64,000 nt of DNA from Pseudooceanicola onchidii (lineage in GTDB: Bacteria > Pseudomonadota > Alphaproteobacteria > Rhodobacterales > Rhodobacteraceae), in assembly GCF_004959925.1 (NCBI RefSeq), contig NZ_SPUW01000001.1:1364001-1428000 (forward strand). The letters run 5' to 3'. Made by a program: the position numbers and the translations under genes. Shown here piece by piece: positions 32,918-42,950 of this stretch; the first letter of the stretch is position 1; every line of letters begins with the position of its first letter. The notes under the pieces were generated by a model. It was given only the letters and a program-made list of their open reading frames with translations. It was not told the DNA's origin and searched no databases.

Positions 32918-33367
32918 TCAGATAATGAGGCGAGGGGTATTGCCCCGCTTGATCTGGGACAGCTGGCCTTCGAGATCTGCCATCTGCTCTTCCATCGCAT
33001 CCACAAGAGCTTCGAGGTCGGTGACTGATGCGGTTCGCTCGACCAGCATCTTTTCGAGGGCCTGGACGCGAAGCTCGAGCGGCCGGGCCGCTTCGGCTCT
33101 GATAGCCTCGGCCAGGGTCCGAAGCGTATCCGAATGGGCCTGCGTGGCCTTGGCGACCTCAGGCGAAATCCCTTCTTCCACGACCTGCCGAGGCAGGTCG
33201 GGAAGACCTTCTTCACGCACGGCGAGGAATGTGCTCCAGGCCGTCGTGGCGAGCCCTCGGCGACCAAGAGCATTCCACAAGTTCAGTCGGTCAGGGGTTT
33301 CCCCCTTGGCCATGAGAGTCATGGCGGCGGCAAGAACTTGGTCACGGGTGTAGGCGGGTGTCTGCAT
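32918..33367 (-). CDS. KfrA-like DNA-binding protein with coiled-coil C-terminus
   Basis: A 149-residue protein. The N-terminus YTRDQVLAAAMTLMAKGETPDRLNLWNALG matches the plasmid replication-region DNA-binding (KfrA N-terminal) pattern, and residues about 85-140 form a coiled coil (LEKMLVERTASVTDLEALVDAMEEQMADLEGQL). The internal ATG at 33367 is chosen because GGAG precedes it at proper distance; the upstream ATG at 33379 adds MEFP. KfrA proteins assist plasmid partition or gene regulation. Confidence 0.65.
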   Translation of the reverse strand: MQTPAYTRDQVLAAAMTLMAKGETPDRLNLWNALGRRGLATTAWSTFLAVREEGLPDLPRQVVEEGISPEVAKATQAHSDTLRTLAEAIRAEAARPLELRVQALEKMLVERTASVTDLEALVDAMEEQMADLEGQLSQIKRGNTPRLII

Positions 33368-33610
33368 TGGGAACTCCATAGTGCAGTGAAGAGGAGTTCA
33401 GGACTTGGTAACGATTGTTGTTGCCGACTCCGCCACAACGCGTTTCCAATCCGGCGCCGTTGATATGGTCGGAAGCTCATATGCTCTCGAGCTTCAAAGG
33501 AGTCGGTCGCTTAGCATGAGAATGGGCGCAGGAACTTGTGTCTTGGAGCATTCCCTGTGATCTGGTGGCGTGCCTTCTGCTTAATACTCTGCCGCTCAGG
33601 GGCCGGCGTG

Positions 33611-34633
33611 TTAAAAAGGCATGTCTTCCGCATCCACCGACGCATCATGTTGGCGAGCAGGGGTGACAGCATTAGCCTCCCGAAGCCATTTTGCCCGCTT
33701 CTGCTTGAGCATGTTCATCTGGTCAGCCGCCCTTTGGCCGACGTCGGATTTCGCGCCAACAATATGCCTGACAGTCCCAAGTTGGCTCATCAGAAGTTGC
33801 GCGCAAGCCGCCTTTTCATCTGCGGTGACGGCCTCGTGGAGGTCGTCCCAATACCGTCTAATCCGTAGGTTCAGCGAGTTGGGAGCAACCAGGTCTCGAC
33901 CGACGACACCGATGCCAGTGATCACGACGGGACGGTTGCCAGACCGATATCGGATTTTGTGAGAACGTAAGCCGCAGTCTTGGATGACTGTCCGAATGCT
34001 GGTGACAACCTTGCCCGGAACGAACCTTCCAGAGATCGTGAGATCATCAACCCACAGCGAGTGTCGCAATCCGCGGGCGCTACAGATGTCGGAAATACTG
34101 TCGAACATCGGCCGGTGCACGAGGGTGCAAAGCACCGGCGTCAGCGGCGAGCCGAAGGAGGCTTTTCCGTCGATCGTGCACAAGTGAGTGAGCATCCCCG
34201 CCACGTCATCATACATGCCGAGTTCATCTTTGAACCATCGGAATACCATGGCGTCGGTCGTGGAAGGGTAAAACTGCTTGATGTCCAGGGTCAGGTATTG
34301 GTCTTGGTCAAGATGCAGCTCCGCGTTGTCGCGCTGGCTGCGCTTTTTGCGCGGACTAAATAGATAGCTCGGCTGTCGAACCTTATTCAGGTGAAACTTG
34401 AGCCTTTCATGGATGCCTCGCAGGCGGGCGGTCGGATAAGCAAGATCGCGGTCCTTTCCCGCGATCCGCTCCTGTCGTCTGACGACAAACTGATCTTTAT
34501 AGTTGATCAGCCGCTCGAGATCGGCCTTCGTCTCGCCCAGGAGGTCAGCGACGTCTCGCTGCGTTGGCCTTTGCGCAAATGGGGAGCGATCCAGATCGTA
34601 GCGTTCGTATGCGGGCTTCTTATTGCGCCGCAT
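33611..34633 (-). CDS. Retron-like reverse transcriptase
   Basis: A 340-residue single-domain reverse transcriptase. Motif A is YLTLDIKQFYPSTT (Asp117), the fourth block is ASFGSPLTP, and the catalytic block is HSLWVDDLTISG with Asp196 and Asp197. The VITGIGV segment (residues 237-243) corresponds to the VTG motif that marks retron enzymes. Two positions are unusual: Phe for the Gln of QGxPxSP and WV for the YA of YADD. No maturase or endonuclease domain is present. It overlaps the upstream HTH gene by 14 bases, so the two are one operon. Retrons make multicopy single-stranded DNA and many act in phage defence. Confidence 0.8.
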   Translation of the reverse strand: MRRNKKPAYERYDLDRSPFAQRPTQRDVADLLGETKADLERLINYKDQFVVRRQERIAGKDRDLAYPTARLRGIHERLKFHLNKVRQPSYLFSPRKKRSQRDNAELHLDQDQYLTLDIKQFYPSTTDAMVFRWFKDELGMYDDVAGMLTHLCTIDGKASFGSPLTPVLCTLVHRPMFDSISDICSARGLRHSLWVDDLTISGRFVPGKVVTSIRTVIQDCGLRSHKIRYRSGNRPVVITGIGVVGRDLVAPNSLNLRIRRYWDDLHEAVTADEKAACAQLLMSQLGTVRHIVGAKSDVGQRAADQMNMLKQKRAKWLREANAVTPARQHDASVDAEDMPF

Positions 34634-34946
34634 CAGCGTGCTCCTTGGGCGAGAACGCCTCCAGCAGCTTCAGCACCCGGTTGGCGATGATCAATCTGCC
34701 GCGCTTCTGGACCGGTTCGCCTTCGAGTTCTTCCGCGAAGAACATCAGCTGAGACATTCTTACGCCGAGCCTCTCACTATACCGCTCCAAAACATCTATC
34801 GAAACCGTCTTTGCGTTGCGTTCGATCTCTGAAATCATGGACTGGGAAAGCCCGAGTTCCTCGGCCAGTTCTGCCTGAGAATACCCATAGTATAGGCGGA
34901 TCAAGCGAAGGGCGTCGTTGATCATTGGTCGTTTTACATCAGCCAT
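34620..34946 (-). CDS. XRE-type helix-turn-helix protein paired with the reverse transcriptase
   Basis: A 108-residue protein. INDALRLIRLYYGYSQAELAEELGLSQSMISEIERNAKTVSIDVLERYSERLG is a complete XRE/Cro HTH. A C-terminal segment (RLIIANRVLKLLEAF) may dimerise. AGGAGGG precedes the ATG. The stop codon lies inside the start of the reverse transcriptase gene. Some retron types (called type VI in the published classification, from memory) carry a small HTH protein as accessory gene; alternatively it is a plain repressor of the operon. Confidence 0.75.
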   Translation of the reverse strand: MADVKRPMINDALRLIRLYYGYSQAELAEELGLSQSMISEIERNAKTVSIDVLERYSERLGVRMSQLMFFAEELEGEPVQKRGRLIIANRVLKLLEAFSPKEHADAAQ

Positions 34947-34981
34947 CTTGCCCTCCTTTCGGCTATTTTCGAGGTCGCCGC

Positions 34982-35122
34982 TCACTCCCGGTCCATAAAC
35001 CAGAACCACAAGCGAACAACGTAGTATGTTGCCTGACCCAGCAGGACAATGACTCGCCAGAGCCATCCGTAGTTTCTGCCAGACCGGCGGCGACGCCGCT
35101 GGTGTCGATTTCTTTCGTTCAT
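34982..35122 (-). CDS. Tiny basic single-span membrane peptide
   Basis: A 46-residue peptide: an Arg-rich start (NERNRHQRRRRRSGRN), then one hydrophobic aromatic helix (YGWLWRVIVLLGQATYYVVRLWFWF) ending MDRE. AAGGAG lies nine bases before the ATG at 35122. It lies 35 bases upstream of the HTH gene on the same strand. Size and shape resemble toxic membrane peptides, but coding has not been shown. Confidence 0.45.
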   Translation of the reverse strand: MNERNRHQRRRRRSGRNYGWLWRVIVLLGQATYYVVRLWFWFMDRE

Positions 35123-35208
35123 CCTGAAAGTCTCCTTCATACCCACCAGCGGAAGTGCCGGTGCCCATCGGGAAGAAGGCCAGTTCAGCGACGATTTACC
35201 TCGAACAT

Positions 35209-35365
35209 GCCGCACCCGTGCCCAGCGGGTGCGGCGCGCGGCTGCGGTCCCTGCCGGTAAACGGGATTGAATCGGAGACCATCGGTCTCCACAGGGCTCA
35301 AGGCCCCAACTCAAGACGGGTTCTGCTCCTTGGATGAACAATCTTCACGGCACCCTTGTGCCGGA
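35209..35365 (-). ncRNA. Hairpin-dense region, candidate non-coding RNA of the retron-like unit
   Basis: Four hairpins in 155 bp: GCCGCACCCG/CGGGTGCGGC with 7-base loop (35209-35235), GGAGACC-ATC-GGTCTCC (35274-35290), GGGC/GCCC (35294-35306) and CGGCAC-CCTT-GTGCCG (35348-35363). On the minus strand it lies upstream of the membrane peptide, HTH and reverse transcriptase genes, where a retron msr-msd would be expected, and GAGC precedes the first hairpin. The complementary a1/a2 ends that would prove msr-msd were not found by eye. Confidence 0.4.
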
Positions 35366-35695
35366 TTCGGCGTAGCTCGTCAAATAAAAAATCACCATCA
35401 GTGATATTCGACCGATTGTTGGGCGCGGGATTGTTGCTACATGGGAATGGCCACGAACTGGAGCCTAAAGTAGTGCTAACCTCACGGTGAACGATGACTG
35501 GCCCCTGTGTTCATGCTCCGCAGTAACAGGCCTGGAATGATCTTCGGTGTGCAACTTCGGACGCTCAAATGCGAGGGCTCCAAGATAACGGTCAAGGTCG
35601 TAGCGATCGAAGCCCAACGCGTCCCAAACCTGACGCTGATCTGGTAGACGCGAATGCTGCCTCAGCACCGTTGGTGCCGTGTTTTCGACGAAAAA
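35366..35695. other. Intergenic end region of the element
   Basis: About 330 bp between the hairpin region and the right arm-type repeat. It contains an AT-rich patch (AAATAAAAAATCACC) and a minus-strand open frame (35465-35755) that crosses the recombination sites and lacks a good start; this is not called as a gene. Probably promoter DNA for the retron-like unit and recombination-protein binding sites. Confidence 0.3.
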
Positions 35696-35718
35696 TGTGT
35701 AGCAAAATGTGGAGCAAA
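35696..35718. repeat. Right copy of the 23-bp arm-type repeat
   Basis: Identical to 15340-15362, same orientation, 71 bases inside the right att core. An adjacent hairpin CGCCCC-AAGGA-GGGGCG lies at 35723-35739. Confidence 0.65.
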
Positions 35719-35749
35719 ATCTCGCCCCAAGGAGGGGCGTCGCCCGAAG

Positions 35750-35769
35750 AATCATTGCTTTTCAGGATG
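35750..35769. repeat. Right sub-terminal inverted repeat
   Basis: AATCATTGCTTTTCAGGATG, the near-complement of 15275-15295. It lies 20 bases inside the 28-bp core. Confidence 0.65.
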
Positions 35770-35789
35770 TTGCCATCACCCGCAGGGGT

Positions 35790-35817
35790 GAAAGTGGCGG
35801 AGAGACAGGGATTCGAA
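35790..35817. repeat. attR: att core within tRNA-Ser
   Basis: 28 bp identical to 15235-15262, covering five bases beyond the tRNA, the CCA end, the acceptor stem and most of the T-arm. The tRNA gene stays intact because the element restored its 3' end. Confidence 0.9.
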
Positions 35818-35884
35818 CCCTGGGTGGGCTTGCACCCACAACGGTTTTCGAGACCGCCCCGTTCGACCACTCCGGCACCTCTCC
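35795..35884 (-). tRNA. tRNA-Ser (anticodon CGA)
   Basis: A 90-nt gene read on the minus strand: acceptor GGAGAGG pairing with CCTCTCC-type 3' strand CTCTCC, D-arm GCCGGAGTGGTCGAACGGG, anticodon stem GCGGT/ACCGT with loop CTCGAAA (anticodon CGA, reads UCG), a long class II variable arm (TGTGGGTGCAAGCCCACC), T-arm with GGTTCGAATCC and an encoded CCA. It is the integration target of the element. Confidence 0.95.
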
Positions 35885-36036
35885 GCGGGGGTCTGGGAGG
35901 TCCGTCTAACGGCCTTTGTGATGGCGCGCAAGGGGCCTTTTGCATTGCACGTCCAAGGAAATGACCTACGTTTCGATCGGGCGCCCGTCGCCCGCAGACT
36001 CACCTGTCCCTGACACACCCGGAGGTGTCGATCGCG

Positions 36037-36870
36037 ATGCGACCCGCAGCCCTTGTCCGCCCCTTGTTTTTCGCCCTTGCCACGATGGTCCTGTCCCTGA
36101 CCCAGGCTGTTGCCGCCGATCGGGACAAGGTCGAGGCCTTCCTGACCATCACCGGTTTCGACGTATCGCTGGAAAGCATCAAGCTGTCGGCGGAAGATGC
36201 ACCGCGCATGCTGGGATTGAATGCGCAGGACTTCGGGGCCACCTGGTCGCTGCTGAGCCGCGATGTCTTTGACGTCGACGGCATGCAGGAAGACGCGACG
36301 ACGATTCTGGAACAGACGCTGAGCGACGAGGCGCTGGCGCATGGCGCTGATTTCTACGCCTCGGACCTGGGCCAGCGGCTGGTGCAGGCCGAAAACGAAA
36401 GCCACATGCGCGAACGCGCGTCCAAGCAGGACGAGGGCGGGCGGCTCCTGGCCGAGATGCAGCAGGACGATCCCGAACGCTTCGCCTTGATCGAGCGGAT
36501 GCTGGATGCCATCGGGTCGGAAGAGCAAAGCCTGCGGGCCGCCAACGAGTTGGAGGTCCGGTTCCTGATGGCGGCGCAGCAGGCGGGCGTGATCCGGCTG
36601 CGCGTGGACGAGGAAGGGCTGCGCGCCGCGCAGGCCGAGACCGCGGAAGAGACCAAGAAATCAATGCGCCTGTCGGGCATGGCCTCTTCGGCCGCGACCT
36701 ATCGCGATTTCAGCAACGCCGAGCTCGAAGCCTATGCCGAAGCGCTGGAAGACCCGCTGATGCAGGAGGTCTATGAGCTGATGAACGCCGTTCAGTTCGA
36801 AATCATGGCCGACCGCTTCGAAGAGGTCGCGTCGCGCCTGGCCGAGCTTAACCCGGGTCAGGAACTGTGA
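36037..36870 (+). CDS. DUF2059 periplasmic protein (first of pair)
   Basis: A 277-residue protein with signal peptide (LVRPLFFALATMVLSLTQAVAAD). The mature part is helical and ends with SAATYRDFSNAELEAYAEALEDPLMQEVYELMN, the DUF2059 pattern. GGAGGTG precedes the ATG at 36037; an upstream GTG at 36025 is possible. It overlaps the next DUF2059 gene in GTGA. The function of the family is unknown. Confidence 0.75.
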   Translation: MRPAALVRPLFFALATMVLSLTQAVAADRDKVEAFLTITGFDVSLESIKLSAEDAPRMLGLNAQDFGATWSLLSRDVFDVDGMQEDATTILEQTLSDEALAHGADFYASDLGQRLVQAENESHMRERASKQDEGGRLLAEMQQDDPERFALIERMLDAIGSEEQSLRAANELEVRFLMAAQQAGVIRLRVDEEGLRAAQAETAEETKKSMRLSGMASSAATYRDFSNAELEAYAEALEDPLMQEVYELMNAVQFEIMADRFEEVASRLAELNPGQEL

Positions 36871-37715
36871 AGATCCTGCAGGCGATCTGCGTCGCACTGG
36901 CGCTGATCGCGCCACTCTCGGCCCAGGCGCAGACGCAGGACACCGCCGAGGGTCCTCAAGTCGCGCCACAGGTGATCGACCGCCTGTGGCAGGTCCTGGA
37001 TATTCCCGCGTCGCTCGCCATCATGCGCGAGGAAGGGCAGGGGATGGCCGACAGCGTGGCGCAGGATTACCTGCCCGGACGTCCCGGCAGCGGCTGGCAG
37101 GCCGATACGGCCGACATCTATGACCCCGCCGCGATGGACGGCCTGATGCGGTCGGCCTTTGCCGAGGATTTCGCGGGGACCGACCCCGAGCCCATCTTCG
37201 CCTTTTTCGATGGTGACCTCGGCACCCGTATCATCGGGCTGGAACTGTCGGCGCGGCGAGCCTTCCTGGACGACGATACCGAGAACATGGCCCGCGACCG
37301 GATCCGCGGCGGATCGGTCCCTGTCGCCCGGCTGGCCATGATCGACGACTTCATCGCGGCCAACGACCTGATCGAATTCAACCTGTCTGGCGCGCTCAAC
37401 ACCAATTTCGCCTTCCTGTCCGGGCTGGCCGAGGCCGAGGTCTTCCGCATGTCCGAAGGCGAAATCCTGGCCCGGGTCTACGAGAATGCAGAAGACACCC
37501 GCGCCGACACCACCGAATGGCTGCAGGCTTACCTGACCATGGCCTACCAACCGCTGAGCGATGACGAGTTGCAGGCCTACATCGACTTCTCGCGCCTGCC
37601 CGAGGGGCAGCGGCTGAACCGGGCGCTGTTCGCGGGCTTTGGCAAGATGTATGACCAGCAGTATCACGCCCTTGGCCTTGCCGTGGCGCGGCAACTGGGG
37701 GCGCAGGAATTGTAG
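36867..37715 (+). CDS. DUF2059 periplasmic protein (second of pair)
   Basis: A 282-residue paralogue, GTG start inside the stop of the preceding gene. Signal peptide KILQAICVALALIAPLSAQAQ. The C-terminal LTMAYQPLSDDELQAYIDFSRLPEGQRLNRALFAGFGKMYD is the DUF2059 motif and is better conserved than in its neighbour. Coupled translation suggests that the two proteins work together, perhaps as a complex. Confidence 0.75.
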   Translation: MKILQAICVALALIAPLSAQAQTQDTAEGPQVAPQVIDRLWQVLDIPASLAIMREEGQGMADSVAQDYLPGRPGSGWQADTADIYDPAAMDGLMRSAFAEDFAGTDPEPIFAFFDGDLGTRIIGLELSARRAFLDDDTENMARDRIRGGSVPVARLAMIDDFIAANDLIEFNLSGALNTNFAFLSGLAEAEVFRMSEGEILARVYENAEDTRADTTEWLQAYLTMAYQPLSDDELQAYIDFSRLPEGQRLNRALFAGFGKMYDQQYHALGLAVARQLGAQEL

Positions 37716-37734
37716 GCCCCACGGCCCGGCGCCC

Positions 37735-37763
37735 TTGACTTGCCCGCCGATCCGCCGTATTCG
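37735..37763 (+). promoter_or_regulatory. Sigma-70-type promoter of rplU-rpmA
   Basis: TTGACT (37735) and TATTCG (37758) separated by 17 bases. It leaves a leader of about 140 bases before rplU, long enough for the autoregulatory leader structures described for L21 operons. Confidence 0.6.
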
Positions 37764-37911
37764 CCCGCAACCTGACGGGCATTCGGCCCGATCGGGTCAT
37801 GTTCAATTCGCCCCAGGAAGGGCGCGCCGTTCGAAGGTGGGGAAACCCGGAAACGCCTGAAAGCCAAGGGGCTGAAGGGACCAGAGGACGCGGTAGAAAA
37901 GGAAAATGCCC

Positions 37912-38532
37912 ATGTTTGCGGTCCTCAAGACCGGTGGCAAGCAGTATCGCGTGAAGTCCGGCGATCTGCTCCGCGTGGAAAAGCTGGCAGCTGATGCCGG
38001 TGAAAAAGTTCAATTCAACGAAGTTCTGATGCTTGGCGGTGACGATCTCGTCGTCGGCGCGCCGCTTGTTGATGATGCAGCCGTCCAGGCCGAAGTCGTC
38101 GACATCGTGAAGGGCGACAAGGTCATCAACTACGTCAAGCGTCGTCGTAAGCATTCGTCGCAGCGCACCCGTGGCCACCGCCAGCAGCTGACCCTGCTCC
38201 GCGTGACCGAGATCCTCGCCAAGGGCGCAGGCAAGTCCGGCGTGAAGGCTGCGATCGGTGCGGGCTCCGTCTCCGGTGCCGCCGTCGCCGCTGCTGCCCC
38301 CAAGGCAGAAAAGAAGGCCGCGGCTCCGAAAGCCGAAGCCAAGGCTGCACCCGCCGCTGACGCGGCCGGTGACGACCTGACCGCGATCACCGGTGTCGGC
38401 CCCGCCGCCGCCAAGAAGCTGGCCGATGCCGGCATCACCACCTTCGCCCAGCTGGCGGCCGTGGACGTCGACACCTTCGACGCCGTCAAGGTCAAGCCCG
38501 AGTGGGTCGAACAGGCGAAAACCCTCGCCTGA
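37912..38532 (+). CDS. rplU: 50S ribosomal protein bL21 with C-terminal helix-hairpin-helix extension
   Basis: Residues 1-103 are a normal bL21 (MFAVLKTGGKQYRVKSGD...YVKRRRKHSSQRTRGHRQQLTLLRVTEI). An Ala/Lys/Pro-rich linker (AAAPKAEKKAAAPKAEAK) and a C-terminal domain with DDLTAITGVGPAAAKKLADAGITTFAQLAAVD follow; this is a helix-hairpin-helix module like that at the end of TfoX. Total 206 residues, twice the usual length. Such extended bL21 proteins occur in Rhodobacterales. The ATG at 37906 is an alternative start two codons earlier. Confidence 0.93.
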   Translation: MFAVLKTGGKQYRVKSGDLLRVEKLAADAGEKVQFNEVLMLGGDDLVVGAPLVDDAAVQAEVVDIVKGDKVINYVKRRRKHSSQRTRGHRQQLTLLRVTEILAKGAGKSGVKAAIGAGSVSGAAVAAAAPKAEKKAAAPKAEAKAAPAADAAGDDLTAITGVGPAAAKKLADAGITTFAQLAAVDVDTFDAVKVKPEWVEQAKTLA

Positions 38533-38550
38533 GCGTAAGGAGAAAACGAT

Positions 38551-38820
38551 ATGGCACATAAAAAAGCTGGCGGTTCCTCCCGCAACGGTCGCGACTCAGC
38601 TGGTCGCCGCCTTGGCATCAAGAAATACGGTGGCGAAAACGTCATCCCCGGCAACATCATCTGCCGTCAGCGCGGCACCAAGTGGTGGCCGGGCGAAGGC
38701 GTTGGCTTGGGCAAGGACCACACCATCTTCGCGACCGTCGAAGGCAACGTGACCTTCCACAAGGGCCTCAAGGGCCGCACCTTTATTTCGGTTCTGCCAG
38801 CGGCGGAGGCCGCTGAGTAA
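38551..38820 (+). CDS. rpmA: 50S ribosomal protein bL27
   Basis: An 89-residue protein, [22 protein letters not shown]..., with the standard basic N-terminus that reaches the peptidyl-transferase centre. It follows rplU by 18 bases with TAAGGAG as ribosome binding site. Together with obgE further down, this is the usual rplU-rpmA-obgE order, here interrupted by an acetyltransferase gene. Confidence 0.97.
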   Translation: MAHKKAGGSSRNGRDSAGRRLGIKKYGGENVIPGNIICRQRGTKWWPGEGVGLGKDHTIFATVEGNVTFHKGLKGRTFISVLPAAEAAE

Positions 38821-38847
38821 GCCGACCTTCAGGTTGATGTGACATCA

Positions 38848-38876
38848 GGGGGATCGGCAGACAGCCGGTCCCCCTT
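38848..38876 (+). terminator. Terminator after rpmA
   Basis: GGGGGATCGGC-AGACA-GCCGGTCCCCC, an 11-bp stem with one mismatch, then TT. The short T run makes it a moderate terminator or attenuator before the GNAT-obgE-proBA genes. Confidence 0.65.
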
Positions 38877-38908
38877 GACGTTAGGGGACCCCATATCGGG
38901 AGGAGACT

Positions 38909-39460
38909 ATGGAAGACGCCCTGAACCTGGTGCCCGAGATCGCGCTGGAGGACGTTGTCCTGCGCCCGTTGCGCCGGTCCGATGCCGGCCTGATCGAACT
39001 GTACGGATCCGACGAACGTGTCGCCCGCATGACGACCTCGATCCCGCATCCGCTGCCACCGGGCACGACCGAAGCCTTCGTCACCCGGGCCATGGCCACG
39101 GATGGCGACGAACTGATCTGGGCGATGGATGCGTCTCTGGTCGGTGGCGCCGAACTCAAGGGGCTGATCAGCCTCAAGCGGATGGAGCCCGGATCGAAAG
39201 GCGGCAGCCAGTCCGAGATCGGCTACTGGGTCGCCCCGGCCTGGTGGAACACCGGCCTCGCCTCGGCCGCCGTGCAGGGTCTTGTGGGGGCCAATCCACT
39301 TGGCAACGACGCGATCTTCGGGTCGGTCTTCCAGGACAACCCGGCCTCGGCCCGGGTCCTCACCAACGCCGGTTTCGCCTATGTTGGCGATGCCGAAAGC
39401 TTCTCGGTCGCCCGCAACGCCAAGGTGGCCACCTGGACCTACGTCCGAAAACTGAATTGA
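38909..39460 (+). CDS. GNAT-family N-acetyltransferase (RimJ-like)
   Basis: A 183-residue protein with the RimJ/RimL-type arrangement: VLRPLRRSDAGLIELY at the N-terminus, EIGYWVAPAWWNTGLASAAVQGLV (acetyl-CoA-binding motif A region) and FQDNPASARVLTNAGFAYVGD at the end. The substrate is unknown; the neighbouring ribosomal genes make a ribosomal or tRNA-related target conceivable. Confidence 0.82.
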   Translation: MEDALNLVPEIALEDVVLRPLRRSDAGLIELYGSDERVARMTTSIPHPLPPGTTEAFVTRAMATDGDELIWAMDASLVGGAELKGLISLKRMEPGSKGGSQSEIGYWVAPAWWNTGLASAAVQGLVGANPLGNDAIFGSVFQDNPASARVLTNAGFAYVGDAESFSVARNAKVATWTYVRKLN

Positions 39461-39477
39461 GCCGCGGGCGCGCCTAA

Positions 39478-41663
<2,186 letters not shown>

Positions 41664-41675
41664 AAGGACTGCACG

Positions 41676-42941
41676 ATGAAAGACCTGGACGATATTTCCG
41701 CCGTCATGCACAGCCTGGGCGACAACGCCAAGGCCGCCGCCGCAGAGCTTGCCTTCGCCACCCCAAAATCCAAGACCGCCGCGCTTGAGGCTGCCGCGAA
41801 ATCCGTCTGGGCCCGCCGCGCCGAGATCCTGGAGGCCAACGCCAAGGACATGGAGTTCGGCGCCGAGAAAGGCCTGTCGGCGGCCATGCTGGACCGGCTT
41901 CAGCTGACCGAAGACCGCATCAAGGGCATCGTCGAGGGGCTGCGGTCCGTCGCCGCGCAGACCGATCCCGTGGGCAAGACGATTGCCGAATGGGACATGC
42001 CCTCGGGGCTGAACATCCGCCGCGTCCGCACGCCGCTTGGCGTGGTCGGCGTGATCTATGAAAGCCGCCCGAACGTGACCGCGGATGCCGGCGCTCTGTG
42101 CCTGAAATCCGGCAACGCGGTGATCCTGCGCGGCGGGTCGGAAAGCTTCCACTCCTCGACCCTGATCCACGCCTGCCTTGTCGACGGGCTGAAACAGGCG
42201 GGCCTGCCCGAAGCGGCGATCCAGCTGGTGCCGACGCGCGACCGCGCAGCGGTGTCGGCCATGCTGACGATGACCGACCATATCGACGTGATCGTGCCGC
42301 GTGGCGGCAAGGGTCTGGTCGGGCTGGTCCAGCGCGAGGCCCGCGTGCCGGTCTTCGCCCACCTTGAAGGGATCTGCCACGTCTACGTCGATGCCAAGGC
42401 CGACCCGGCCATGGCGGTCGAGATCGTGCTGAACGCCAAAACCCGCCGCACCGGCATCTGCGGGTCGATGGAATGCCTGCTGATCGACCGCGCCTTCCAC
42501 GAGGCCTATGGCACCATCCTGACCGAGGCGCTGGTCAAGGCGGGCGTTCAGGTGCGTGGCGATACCGATCTGGCCCAGACCGACGGCGTGATCCCGGCCG
42601 AAGACAGCGACTTCGGCAAGGAGTTCCTGGACATGATCTGCGCCGCGCGGATCGTGGACGGCGTGGACGAGGCGATCAGCCACATCCGCACCTACGGGTC
42701 CGACCATACGGATGCGATCGTCACCAACGACCAGCCGACGGCCGACCGGTTCTTCCAGCGGCTCGACAGCGCGATCCTGATGCACAACGCCTCGACCCAG
42801 TTTGCCGATGGTGGCGAATTTGGCATGGGCGCGGAAATCGGCATCGCCACCGGCAAGATGCACGCGCGCGGCCCCGTCGGGGCCGAGCAGCTGACCAGCT
42901 TCAAGTACCTGGTCGCGGGCAAGGGCACGCTGCGCCCGTAA
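41676..42941 (+). CDS. proA: Gamma-glutamyl phosphate reductase
   Basis: A 421-residue aldehyde-dehydrogenase-fold enzyme that reduces gamma-glutamyl phosphate to the semialdehyde in proline synthesis. The catalytic Cys region [17 protein letters not shown] and the [12 protein letters not shown] and [15 protein letters not shown] segments are diagnostic. It is co-transcribed with proB and convergent with chpT. Confidence 0.97.
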   Translation: MKDLDDISAVMHSLGDNAKAAAAELAFATPKSKTAALEAAAKSVWARRAEILEANAKDMEFGAEKGLSAAMLDRLQLTEDRIKGIVEGLRSVAAQTDPVGKTIAEWDMPSGLNIRRVRTPLGVVGVIYESRPNVTADAGALCLKSGNAVILRGGSESFHSSTLIHACLVDGLKQAGLPEAAIQLVPTRDRAAVSAMLTMTDHIDVIVPRGGKGLVGLVQREARVPVFAHLEGICHVYVDAKADPAMAVEIVLNAKTRRTGICGSMECLLIDRAFHEAYGTILTEALVKAGVQVRGDTDLAQTDGVIPAEDSDFGKEFLDMICAARIVDGVDEAISHIRTYGSDHTDAIVTNDQPTADRFFQRLDSAILMHNASTQFADGGEFGMGAEIGIATGKMHARGPVGAEQLTSFKYLVAGKGTLRP

Positions 42942-42950
42942 CCATCAGGA

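Larger units (their letters stand above)
15235..35817. mobile_element. Integrative and mobilizable element in tRNA-Ser(CGA), about 20.6 kb
   Basis: Bounded by identical 28-bp direct repeats at 15235-15262 and 35790-35817, the second of which covers the 3' end of an intact tRNA-Ser gene. Inside are a tyrosine recombinase next to one end, a MobQ-type relaxase with oriT and mobC-like gene, a RepB-type primase and KfrA-like protein, a copper-tolerance cargo and a retron-like unit. There are no mating-pair-formation genes, so transfer would need a helper conjugation system. The recombinase gene points inward from the left end. Confidence 0.88.

Noticed and set aside
33611-34633. Group II intron or diversity-generating retroelement reverse transcriptase
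   Set aside because: No maturase or endonuclease domain, no template/variable repeat pair seen, and the VTG-type motif and size fit retrons better.
35465-35755. Minus-strand frame of 96 codons at the element end
   Set aside because: It starts inside recombination-site sequence, crosses the 23-bp repeat and lacks a ribosome binding site.
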